A stretch of 64,000 nucleotides of DNA from Thermoplasmata archaeon (GTDB lineage: Archaea > Thermoplasmatota > Thermoplasmata > Thermoplasmatales > Thermoplasmataceae): contig JAJZZE010000033.1 of NCBI GenBank assembly GCA_021797735.1, forward strand, positions 1 to 64,000, written 5' to 3'. A model generated the notes under the pieces. That model was not told the DNA's origin, made no database searches, and worked only from the letters and a program-made list of their open reading frames with translations. The first letter of the stretch is position 1. Each line of letters starts with the position of its first letter. Below are positions 8,874 through 17,265 of this stretch, in pieces. Both the position numbers and the translations under genes were made by a program.

Positions 8874-10015
8874 TTAATCTCATCCGGTTTTTTATCCACA
8901 TCATTCATTTTTAATACTGAATTATCCCTGGACAACTCATTTTTTATTAAATCGTTTATTATTGGCTCCAGCTTTTTCTCCATACTTCTTGAGGTTTTAT
9001 TAAATGAATCAACCGTTTTGCCCAGATTCTTTGATGTTTCATTAAAATCGTTTATAAATGTTTCAAGGTTGCTATAAAAGTTTTTTATTTTCGATATTAA
9101 TTCATTGAAGTTTTCCATTGTATTCACATCCTTCCAGCCCATATGCACTGTTAACAGTAACGATATTAATGTTACCGGTGTTGATATTATGACCTTCCTT
9201 GATATGGAATCCTCGATCAGTTCTCTGGAGTTATCCATTATTAAACTTAATAATGATTCCATGGGTAAAAACATAACAACAAAATCTACCGAGTTGTCAA
9301 ACCTTTCCCAGTATTTTTTTGATGCCAGCTCCTTTACATGGCTGTTAAACACAGAAACATATTTTTCAAGGTAAATATTTTTATTTTCTTCATTTTCAAG
9401 ATATTCAAAATAGCCATTTAACGGTACCTTTGAATCTACAATTATCTTTCTGCCATTGGGTAAATTTATTACCATATCGGGTTTCATTGTTCTATCATCT
9501 GAAACAACCTGCTCATAGAAATCGCAGTAATTATTCATGCCGGCCATTTCAACGACCCTCCTCAACGTTATTTCTCCCCATTTGCCCCTTATTGATGGGT
9601 TCTTTAATGCACCGGTTAATTTTTTGGTATCACTTTCCAGGTCATTTATCTTTTTATACAGGTTATCCAAATTATCCTTTAATGCCCCAGATTCTGTTTT
9701 CCTTTCCCTTTCTATATTATCTACATAGTTCTGATAGTTTATCAGTGAATTCCTTAATGGTTCTATTAAACTATTAATTTTCATAGCGTTTTTTTCATTT
9801 TCACTGTTCTCCATTTCTATTGCGTTTTTAAAGGCATACGTACTTGAATTTATTAAACTTTCATTCTGTTTTACCATAAAATCATTCAATGAGATTTTTA
9901 AATCCTTGCCTATATTATTATATATTTTTTTATGGACCTTTGAATATACAAATATGCCTGAAAATAAACCGGCAACAAATCCTGAAAATAGGCCTATGTA
10001 TAATAATAGATACAT
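8861..10015 (-). CDS. rmuC: RmuC-family DNA recombination protein
   Basis: 384 residues. An N-terminal membrane anchor (about 5-25) is followed by a long coiled coil (about 30-135), then the RmuC nuclease-like core. The core shows the diagnostic RGKWGEITLRRVVEMAGM (about 143-160), PDMVINLPNGRKIIVDSKVPL (about 182-202) and FVVMFLP (about 245). In bacteria RmuC limits DNA inversions at short inverted repeats. Presence in Thermoplasmatales is usually attributed to transfer from bacteria. Monocistronic. Confidence 0.88.
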   Translation of the reverse strand: MYLLLYIGLFSGFVAGLFSGIFVYSKVHKKIYNNIGKDLKISLNDFMVKQNESLINSSTYAFKNAIEMENSENEKNAMKINSLIEPLRNSLINYQNYVDNIERERKTESGALKDNLDNLYKKINDLESDTKKLTGALKNPSIRGKWGEITLRRVVEMAGMNNYCDFYEQVVSDDRTMKPDMVINLPNGRKIIVDSKVPLNGYFEYLENEENKNIYLEKYVSVFNSHVKELASKKYWERFDNSVDFVVMFLPMESLLSLIMDNSRELIEDSISRKVIISTPVTLISLLLTVHMGWKDVNTMENFNELISKIKNFYSNLETFINDFNETSKNLGKTVDSFNKTSRSMEKKLEPIINDLIKNELSRDNSVLKMNDVDKKPDEINHLN

Positions 10016-10245
10016 AACCCATGATAATATATAAATTTATAAACTTTGCATTATTTCAGGTTTTTTATAGGGATTGTATTGCCCTTTAATTTTTTACCCA
10101 TTTTATTAAAGCTTATTTCAATGATTTATATGAATTTATCTGGTTTTTATCAGCACTGCATGTTTCTATCTCTGATTGCTATAGAAGGTTTTCCGGTACA
10201 CAGTAAAATCGATAGGATTTAATATCTACAACATAATAAGTAATT

Positions 10246-10713
10246 ATGAAATGGGTGACAAGAGAAAAGGCAAAGGTAGACAGGATAGCATGTCCGTGGG
10301 TTATCTCAAGGTTTATTGATAAGGAACCTGAATTCCTCTTCGTTCCAAAAGAGAAAGTACTGGAAGTTGCAGAGAAAGAAAATGCAATAGCTTTCGATAC
10401 ACCCGGTGCTGAACTTTTCCATTATAAGGAGAATGGGAGTGAACGTGTTAGCTTTGACGCAATCATAAGGAAGTACAATCTTACTGACCCCGCACTTCTT
10501 GAATTTGCAAAGATTGTCAGGGGTGCTGATGCGAGTATCCCAGATGCTCCCCATGAATCTCCAGGCCTTGAGGCTGCGGCACTCGGGTTCAGGGAGATTG
10601 CAAAGGATGATCACGAGAACATGAAACTCCAGTTTCCACTCTATGATGCAATGTATGCCTATGTTAAACAGAGGAGGGAAGGAGGGGCCAAACTGGCACA
10701 TTCCGGAAAATAA
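10246..10713 (+). CDS. ChrB C-terminal-domain (chromate resistance-type) protein
   Basis: 155 residues. The family signature opens the protein: KVDRIACPWVISRFID (about 11-26). AFDTPGAELFHY, VSFDAIIRKY and VRGADASIPDAPHESPGLEA follow. In chromate operons this domain accompanies the ChrA transporter; the separate one-domain form is found in many genomes without chrA, and none is seen here. Almost no leader before the ATG. The codons are clearly less AT-biased than in neighbouring genes (frequent GAC, CTC, GGG), suggesting recent acquisition. Confidence 0.8.
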   Translation: MKWVTREKAKVDRIACPWVISRFIDKEPEFLFVPKEKVLEVAEKENAIAFDTPGAELFHYKENGSERVSFDAIIRKYNLTDPALLEFAKIVRGADASIPDAPHESPGLEAAALGFREIAKDDHENMKLQFPLYDAMYAYVKQRREGGAKLAHSGK

Positions 10714-10803
10714 AATTTGAGAATAATAAATAGCTCATTATGGCAACATTTCCCTGAAAGAGAACAGGAATCTGGTATGGTCATGTAAATTTTATCTCTG
10801 TTT

Positions 10804-11064
10804 TTATACAATTCCATTAGAGTTTTTGTGTTCATTTCTTTTCTTAATAATCCAATCAATCATATACACAAAGCCTATACTAAAGGTGGCTATAAAAATT
10901 CCATTAAGCATAAAATAGGCAAATGGATCATTGCCAAAAATAATTGACCCCTTATATGAATTAAACTCAAAAAGAAGTGACATGGGTCCAAAAACCATGA
11001 ATAAAGATATCCAGTATACTATAGCTATTCTGCAGTTCCATTTTCTGCTTACTTCAAATCCCAT
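10804..11064 (-). CDS. Small membrane protein with two transmembrane helices
   Basis: 86 residues. Hydrophobic helices at about 13-32 and 49-70 with a short connecting loop and a charged C-terminal tail (KKRNEHKNSN). No family recognised; the size resembles two-TM helper subunits of transporters. It is convergent with the ChrB-domain gene and stands alone, so its partner is unknown. Confidence 0.5.
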   Translation of the reverse strand: MGFEVSRKWNCRIAIVYWISLFMVFGPMSLLFEFNSYKGSIIFGNDPFAYFMLNGIFIATFSIGFVYMIDWIIKKRNEHKNSNGIV

Positions 11065-11211
11065 ATTTACATTATAAATAACTCATAATATTATATAAAT
11101 ATATTTTTAATCTTTAAACAGAAACTTATTTCAGGGTATCACAAAAACCGGGGTAAAAAGTAAAAGATTTACGCTATAACTCTCCGGTACCTTATGGTAT
11201 CAAGTTTAGAG

Positions 11212-11285
11212 CGGGTCCGAGGGGATTTGGACCCCTGACCGATGGATTAAGAGTCCATCGCTCTACCTAGCTGAGCTACGGACCC
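11212..11285 (-). tRNA. tRNA-Lys (CUU anticodon)
   Basis: The minus strand folds as a full cloverleaf. The 7-bp acceptor stem is GGGTCCG/CGGACCC, the D arm contains GCTCAGCTAGGTAGAGC, and the anticodon arm ATGGA-CTCTTAA-TCCAT has CTT at 34-36. The T arm contains GGTCCAAATCC. Discriminator base is G; CCA is not encoded. No intron. 74 nt. Confidence 0.97.
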
Positions 11286-11368
11286 AGAGGTTTCAAATAG
11301 CTAATTGCTAAATAGTATTTTAACTTTTTAAATTTATGGAACTGTTAGATATTTATAAAAATATTAAA

Positions 11369-11869
11369 CTAAAGTATATTTTTTATCTTAAAATCCTTTC
11401 TTAAAACTATTCCAGGTATTATTACTATTATTCCTATTACAATTAGAAAAGCACTGAAATCTCCGGCATATCCTATATAAACAAGGGATCCAGCTGGTCC
11501 ATATGTAATACTTGAATCCGGGTTCCTTGAAGAAACATCTATGAATGCGTAGGCTCCCGGTGTAACATTTTTATATTCCTTTATATTTCCAAATGTATAA
11601 TCCGCAGGTAATTCATATTTCCCGAGGGCTGTTGTGTTATTTATATATTTCACATCCTTTGCAGGAACAAGTCCGGAATAGCTTGAGGGATTTTTAATAG
11701 ATATTATATAATTATTCGTTGTAACGGACATGTTGCCAGATATATACTCACCATTACTGTGTGTAAATTTATTCATTGTTATTCCAGGTTTTTCAAAATT
11801 TTCGTAACCGTATAATGTAACACCAATAAGAAGCACAACTATCCCTATAACAAGAATCCATTTTTTCAT
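11369..11869 (-). CDS. Hypothetical membrane-anchored exported-domain protein
   Basis: 166 residues: N-terminal hydrophobic helix (about 4-21), an extracytoplasmic-looking region rich in Asn, Ser, Thr and Tyr (about 22-135), and a C-terminal hydrophobic helix (about 138-157) with a basic tail. This topology places about 110 residues outside the membrane. No family recognised. Monocistronic, downstream of tRNA-Lys on the same strand. Confidence 0.55.
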   Translation of the reverse strand: MKKWILVIGIVVLLIGVTLYGYENFEKPGITMNKFTHSNGEYISGNMSVTTNNYIISIKNPSSYSGLVPAKDVKYINNTTALGKYELPADYTFGNIKEYKNVTPGAYAFIDVSSRNPDSSITYGPAGSLVYIGYAGDFSAFLIVIGIIVIIPGIVLRKDFKIKNIL

Positions 11870-11953
11870 TATAATACTGATAAGATATTTATTATTTATA
11901 GCAGATATTGTTTAACATATTCTATAAATGATTTTTTATATATAAAAAGCAGG

Positions 11954-13117
11954 TCAGTCTTTTAGATATATTTCCTTGAATTTTGTTAAAACATATAATA
12001 AAAATATACTGAAAACAAAGGAAATAATAAGCAGTATCATAATTGATAGATCCTGATTTATTTTTACCAATAACAATCCCGCAAAAACAGCGCCGGCAAA
12101 CACCCCAGCATGTTGCATTGATGTATAAAATCCAAGATTTCCGCCATAGCTATCCTCTCTTGCCAGCCTTGTAATCAGTGTTGGAAATACAGTTTCACTT
12201 ATTATATACCCAGAGTAAAAAGCTGCTACACTTAATCCAAAATATGTTACATCGTTTACCCTATTATTTAAAAAGAATACTGGAACACTTATAAGCAATA
12301 TTACCAGTGAAACCAGAGAAAATAGCACAGTTTTATTTTTATCCGCAGGCCTTGCTATTGCCAGCCCCACAACTCCTGCTATAATTACAACGGGTATTAA
12401 AAACTCATAAAAATGGCTTACATTGAAATATTTAAGTGAAAAGAACGGCAAATAGAAATAAAAAATTATCATATAAAAATATATAAAGAAACTTATTATA
12501 GAGATTACGACAAGCTTAAAATCCATCTTTGCTTTTGTTTCAAATGCATATTCTTTTCTTGTTTCCTTTATTGTTAATAACGGTATAAATGACAATACAC
12601 CTATTACTGCAACTATTATAAACAGGGTAGAATAACTCACAACAACACTTAATATGGGTCCAGCAATAACACCAAGCATAAAAGAAAAGCCTATTGCTAT
12701 GCCTATTATTGCATCAGATACATTCCTTGTATTAACAGGCACGTTTTCATGTACAAGGGCTATACCCGCAGAACTAACTGCACCTGCACCTTCTACCAGC
12801 CTTCCCAGAATCAATCCATATATATTTACTGGATCAGCACATATAATATTGCCTATTATAAATGTAATAATGCCTATAGAAATTATTAATTTTCTTCCAT
12901 ATTTATCAGATAACCTCCCAAGTGGAGTTTGAAATATAGCCATTGTGATACCATATGCCCCAAGGGCCAAACCTATCAGTAAATATGAATCTGTAAATTT
13001 TTCACCATACAATGAAAATATTGGAAGCACCATGAATAAACCGAGGGTTCTCATACCAATAGTAAGTGATACAAGTGATAAAATTCTAAATTGTTTTCTG
13101 TCAAATAATCGCATCAT
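11954..13117 (-). CDS. MFS transporter, probable drug/solute exporter
   Basis: 387 residues with about 12 transmembrane helices. The loop between helices 2 and 3 carries the MFS motif A, PLGRLSDKYGRK (about 66-77), and the N-terminal half has LGRLVEGAGAVSSAG (about 109-123), typical of the drug:H+ antiporter type. Substrate unknown. A second ATG directly follows the first, so the start is uncertain by one codon. Monocistronic. Confidence 0.85.
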   Translation of the reverse strand: MMRLFDRKQFRILSLVSLTIGMRTLGLFMVLPIFSLYGEKFTDSYLLIGLALGAYGITMAIFQTPLGRLSDKYGRKLIISIGIITFIIGNIICADPVNIYGLILGRLVEGAGAVSSAGIALVHENVPVNTRNVSDAIIGIAIGFSFMLGVIAGPILSVVVSYSTLFIIVAVIGVLSFIPLLTIKETRKEYAFETKAKMDFKLVVISIISFFIYFYMIIFYFYLPFFSLKYFNVSHFYEFLIPVVIIAGVVGLAIARPADKNKTVLFSLVSLVILLISVPVFFLNNRVNDVTYFGLSVAAFYSGYIISETVFPTLITRLAREDSYGGNLGFYTSMQHAGVFAGAVFAGLLLVKINQDLSIMILLIISFVFSIFLLYVLTKFKEIYLKD

Positions 13118-13544
13118 ACACCCAGATATTTTATTATTTATTATATCATTTACTATTATCAGGTTATGATTTTTGTTGACTCTGTTAACATTATATCCTG
13201 AATTTATTATCTTTCAGGAATTGCTTAAACTTCCGGGCATTATCCAAGAATATTTAAAGGAATTTTTGTAAGGCATTAATAATGGATGGTAAATATTAAT
13301 GCAGATATAAAAAAAAGAATCTATATATTATATTATTCTTTATATTATTCAAGATTTTTTATTTTTATATATGATGATAAATGTTATTTAATATTGATTA
13401 TGATAAATATATTGTCGATATTATTTATAATATTATATTTTAAGTAATAAAATATCTGCATATTTTCAATAATTTTAATTTAAGTCACAAAATTTATTAA
13501 ATCACAAAGTTTAAGAACCTCCAATATATTATAGATAATGACCT
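13118..13544. other. AT-rich intergenic region between divergent genes
   Basis: No open frame or RNA gene can be supported here. The sequence is extremely AT-rich and presumably contains the promoters of the divergent MFS gene and HTH regulator. The only patterned part is a pair of similar 17-bp units near the regulator, listed separately. Confidence 0.6.
13485..13518 (+). promoter_or_regulatory. Tandem TCACAAA(A/G)TTTA repeats upstream of the HTH regulator
   Basis: Two adjacent 17-bp units begin TCACAAAATTTATTAAA (13485) and TCACAAAGTTTAAGAAC (13502). A TATA-like CCAATATATTATAG follows, and the ATG lies 26 bp after the second unit. Direct repeats placed immediately upstream of the TATA box fit an activator or autoregulatory site; no protein can be assigned. 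Confidence 0.35.
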
Positions 13545-14174
13545 ATGAAAGTTTTATATTCCTTTAAATATGACAAATGCTTTGCATACGAATTAATACA
13601 CAACTTCAATGTGAGGATAAAGGTAATAAACCAGAATTTTGATGATAATGTTATAAGCGAAACAGTAGCAATATACTCCAATTCACCTGAATTAATAGAT
13701 AAAACCGTTGATTATCTCAATAATTATGATCATGCAAAGGATAATTTATCCATAATTGAAAAAAATAAAAACTGTGTTTTAATTCAGATATCAACACTGG
13801 AATGCCCTGTAATAGATATAATAAGGAAGAGATTGATAAATCATAGTGGTAAAATGAAACTGGAAAGAATTGATTACGCTGGTAATATGCAGCTGGAAAT
13901 GGACGTTAACGGTTACAATAAAATAAAGCATATAGACGATACTTTAAAAAATAAATTTAATATAGAGGATACAAACATCAAGGTATACATAGGCAGGCAT
14001 ATAGACATAAAATCCGAATATATACTTAAGGAAGCCTATGAAAGGGGATATTTTGATGTACCCAAAAAAATAGGTTTAAGGGACCTATCATCCGTACTTG
14101 GAATACCACAAACAACTCTAGATTTACTGATGAGAAGGGAAATAAAACAGATAATACATGAAAATGTAAAATGA
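13545..14174 (+). CDS. Bacterio-opsin-activator-type HTH transcription regulator
   Basis: 209 residues. The C-terminal part (about 160-205) is the HTH_10 domain of archaeal Bat-like regulators: LKEAYERGYFDVPKKIGLRD followed by an LSSVLGIPQTTLDLLMRRE recognition helix. The N-terminal 150 residues lack PAS or GAF hallmarks and may be a small-molecule-sensing alpha/beta domain. Only 15 bp separate its stop from the convergent haem A synthase gene, so a role in respiratory gene control is possible but unproven. Confidence 0.85.
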   Translation: MKVLYSFKYDKCFAYELIHNFNVRIKVINQNFDDNVISETVAIYSNSPELIDKTVDYLNNYDHAKDNLSIIEKNKNCVLIQISTLECPVIDIIRKRLINHSGKMKLERIDYAGNMQLEMDVNGYNKIKHIDDTLKNKFNIEDTNIKVYIGRHIDIKSEYILKEAYERGYFDVPKKIGLRDLSSVLGIPQTTLDLLMRREIKQIIHENVK

Positions 14175-14189
14175 AACCCATCTAAATTT

Positions 14190-14966
14190 TTATTTAAATA
14201 TACTTAATTGAAGTATAATTGATACAACTATTAATATGGTAAAAAATTGATGTAATGGTATTATAAATCCCGGTTTTGATGCAGATTTATTAACCGATAT
14301 AAATACTATTATGCCAACTATTATCTGAAATGCCATTATTATTAGGGCTATATTGTACCTGTAAAAGAAAAATATTAGAGAAAATAGGAATATTACAACA
14401 CTTATCCCGTGGACCGTCCATATCCACTGCGGTCTTGTTTTAGGGAATTTGAAATAGCCTATTGATTTCTGATACCCTCTCTCCCCGGTGGTCATACCGC
14501 CCATATATATTACTATAAAGAAGAATAATAACGGTATATTATGAATTATCAATGATATTTCATTAGGATATGATCCGGTAACTATCAATAGATACGTAAT
14601 TGCCGTTGAATATGCAAGTACATCATGCAGTCCCTGCACAACGGATGGAGCTTTGCCCGCCAGTGTATATAGGGTTGCCATACCCAGCAAAGCAGTAAGT
14701 ATAATTAATATAAGTCCGGTAATTTCCAGTGCTCCATGTATTAATACAACCATTATAACAGCATCAATGCCCAGGAATGTTGCAAGTATTCTATGCCATA
14801 CCTCCGGGTCTCCGGCCTTTGCCTTTAATGGCATATCCTTTGTATATGGCCAGTTGGTTCCCAGGGATAAGCCATAACCGTAACCCTCAACGGTACCGCC
14901 AACTATAACTATTCCAAATGCAAGAACTGTCTGGAATATAAAATAGTAATATAATATTACATTCAT
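14190..14966 (-). CDS. ctaA: Haem A synthase (CtaA/COX15 family)
   Basis: 258 residues with about eight transmembrane helices. Converts haem O to haem A for the terminal oxidase. Family features are the EVWHRILATFLG segment (about 55-66), GLHDVLAY (about 116) and PLHQFF near the C-terminus; the histidines are candidate haem ligands. It follows the 739-residue iron-sulphur membrane protein after 13 bp on the same strand, so both are likely in one operon. The haem O synthase that supplies its substrate is encoded at 27051. Confidence 0.85.
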   Translation of the reverse strand: MNVILYYYFIFQTVLAFGIVIVGGTVEGYGYGLSLGTNWPYTKDMPLKAKAGDPEVWHRILATFLGIDAVIMVVLIHGALEITGLILIILTALLGMATLYTLAGKAPSVVQGLHDVLAYSTAITYLLIVTGSYPNEISLIIHNIPLLFFFIVIYMGGMTTGERGYQKSIGYFKFPKTRPQWIWTVHGISVVIFLFSLIFFFYRYNIALIIMAFQIIVGIIVFISVNKSASKPGFIIPLHQFFTILIVVSIILQLSIFK

Positions 14967-14979
14967 TTTAATTCACCAA

Positions 14980-17199
14980 TCATCTATTTTCCTTAAGTTT
15001 TGTTATTTCCTCATTTTTATCTGCTTTTTTATGCATGAGTTTTTCACCCAGATAATTCCTCACATCATAAAAATATATGTTATCATACGGGCATGCCCTT
15101 ATGCAATCTCCAGCACCAACACATTTAATACTCTTGAAGGAGCCATTTTTGATAAATGACCCGGGCATTGTGGATAAACCAACCTCACAGGATTTTGCAC
15201 AATCTTTTGTTTTACATGTTTTACATAAATTTTTATCCTTAACCTTAAGTTTGAAAAAGCCCAGAACACTGAAAAATCCTACCAGAGTGCCGGTAGAGCA
15301 CCACCCATATTTACGGCACGGGCTCATGCCAACAAACGGTATTGAAAAGAAGAATACATACCATAATAAATTCCAGATAAAATACGAATAAAATACTGAT
15401 GGATCTATACCATAGATGCTGAATGTTAAATTGCCAGTAGTTGTATAAAAATATGAAAATAACGATGCCAGTATAGCCCATAGCCAGCTACCTGTTGCTA
15501 TAAACATTATTGAATCTGTAAATTTGCTTCCACGCATTTTTTTACTTATTTTTGTATTATAATTGTACTGTATCATGGATTGCCCTAAAGTACCGCCAAA
15601 CATTACTGCAGATGGGCATAAGGTGGAGCAGTATGACCTCCTTCCGAATAATAATGCAAGCACCGCGTATAATGCATATGACCCAAGTAAAGGTATTATG
15701 AGATACGGGTATAATGCTGCCTCTGCACCAGTATTTGCCCACAGGGGCAATTTATTATACCATGCCGGATCAAGGAAGTTTGGCCCAAAGATTGTATATA
15801 ATATATATGCTGTTAATGCAAATGTTAAGTTTATTCTTTTTCCCCTGTCCTTTAATTTTCTCATCTGTGCTATTACCAGAGCACCCATCTCTATACCCAT
15901 TATAATTAAAAATGTTGTTGAATCCGTTATAAAACCAATAATGTATAAAATTTCAATAAATATGGATACAGGTGTGAATTTATAAACACCGCCGGCCATA
16001 TCGTAGAAAACAAGAAAATTTTTAGTTCCTGTTGTAGCTGGAACAAACGGAGAAACAAATTCTTTTAATACATCCTTTGCATAGAAGGAAGCTATAGTAA
16101 TATGGCCGTAAACAGGCAGAGTATCTATAACATTATAGAATGGAAGGTAATCATACGTTGCAAAATCCATCGCACCTGCCATTAGAAGTTCAGATACAAA
16201 CGATGTCACCAGTACAAAGAAGATTAAATAGGCAGGTTTTGATACAGTTTTCTTTCTTTTTATCTCAATATTGTTCTTTGTTACCTCTGTGGTTGTGTTT
16301 ATTGTTACCGAAAACATGCTCTGGAAATAATACCACATACCAAATATTATAGCCATTGCGTAGAATATCCACACAAGCCCGAATGGTTTTAACACAATTG
16401 TGCCGATAAAGGTTCCTGCTGCCATAAGGCCATAGTCTATAAAAATCATTTTTATATGATATGCATCTTCTCTTGGCAGTACCATTTTATGTGATGCTAT
16501 AAACTCAAAGAATATTATCATAAATATTATCATAACTGCTGTTTCTCCAACACCACCTATGAAAACAAATTTATCGTTTCCCAGTATTGTGGGGGAAAAT
16601 AGATCCATTGTAAATATTGATATTGCTGCATATTTATGCATTCCCTTTGGTTTATAAACAAAGAATAATGCAATCATCTCTACGCTCATGGGTATAAGGA
16701 AATACAGGGTATTTATTCCATTACTTAGAGCATATACAAAATCAGGGGAATAAAATGCATGATAATAGTCAAAATGTATTATTGTTGGGTTAAAAAGGTA
16801 ATAGAGGAACAATCCCATAGATATTTCATTCCACACTATAAGCCCGGTAAATGCTATTGAATTTGATTTTGTAATACCTTTTCTGTGCAATCCACCATGC
16901 ATAACCCCCACAAACGTTGCAACCAGTGGTTGTGTCATTAAAATCATTCCAAAAGCGAATGCAAGGCTTGTATCCAGAAAATTCCTTGCTGTGGTAATAT
17001 AAAATAATAATGCGTCAAGCATGCTTGCCATCATGGCCGTAAATATGCCTATTACAGCCACCCTTACAAATGTTATATCATATTTATGCCTGAGGACGTA
17101 TGAAAATACTAATACTATGTAAGTAACCATTATAATTATCGTAATCAGTCCTAAAATTAACGTAAGGTTGCCCATCTGGTTATACGATTGTGTTATCAT
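14980..17199 (-). CDS. Large multispanning membrane protein with C-terminal ferredoxin-like domain
   Basis: 739 residues with at least ten transmembrane helices. The C-terminal third resembles NapH/polyferredoxin membrane proteins, with CSTLCPSAVMFG and PCRKYGWCS loops between helices. A cytoplasmic tail follows with CKTCKTKDCAKSC (659-671) and CVGAGDCIRACP (693-704). The first cluster has four Cys. The second has Ala696 where a 4Fe-4S ferredoxin normally has its second Cys. Likely passes electrons between a quinone or haem centre and a cytoplasmic partner. The long N-terminal membrane part is not recognised. Upstream of ctaA; divergent from the 514-residue protein. Confidence 0.7.
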   Translation of the reverse strand: MITQSYNQMGNLTLILGLITIIIMVTYIVLVFSYVLRHKYDITFVRVAVIGIFTAMMASMLDALLFYITTARNFLDTSLAFAFGMILMTQPLVATFVGVMHGGLHRKGITKSNSIAFTGLIVWNEISMGLFLYYLFNPTIIHFDYYHAFYSPDFVYALSNGINTLYFLIPMSVEMIALFFVYKPKGMHKYAAISIFTMDLFSPTILGNDKFVFIGGVGETAVMIIFMIIFFEFIASHKMVLPREDAYHIKMIFIDYGLMAAGTFIGTIVLKPFGLVWIFYAMAIIFGMWYYFQSMFSVTINTTTEVTKNNIEIKRKKTVSKPAYLIFFVLVTSFVSELLMAGAMDFATYDYLPFYNVIDTLPVYGHITIASFYAKDVLKEFVSPFVPATTGTKNFLVFYDMAGGVYKFTPVSIFIEILYIIGFITDSTTFLIIMGIEMGALVIAQMRKLKDRGKRINLTFALTAYILYTIFGPNFLDPAWYNKLPLWANTGAEAALYPYLIIPLLGSYALYAVLALLFGRRSYCSTLCPSAVMFGGTLGQSMIQYNYNTKISKKMRGSKFTDSIMFIATGSWLWAILASLFSYFYTTTGNLTFSIYGIDPSVFYSYFIWNLLWYVFFFSIPFVGMSPCRKYGWCSTGTLVGFFSVLGFFKLKVKDKNLCKTCKTKDCAKSCEVGLSTMPGSFIKNGSFKSIKCVGAGDCIRACPYDNIYFYDVRNYLGEKLMHKKADKNEEITKLKENR

Positions 17200-17265
17200 A
17201 TTATTATGTGATTGTAGATATTATTCTATAATTAAACTTATTCGTAGTTATTAATATCCAACAAT

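Noticed and set aside
10659-10859. 66-codon minus-strand frame between the ChrB-domain gene and the two-TM gene
   Set aside because: It overlaps both better-supported genes and has no recognisable features.
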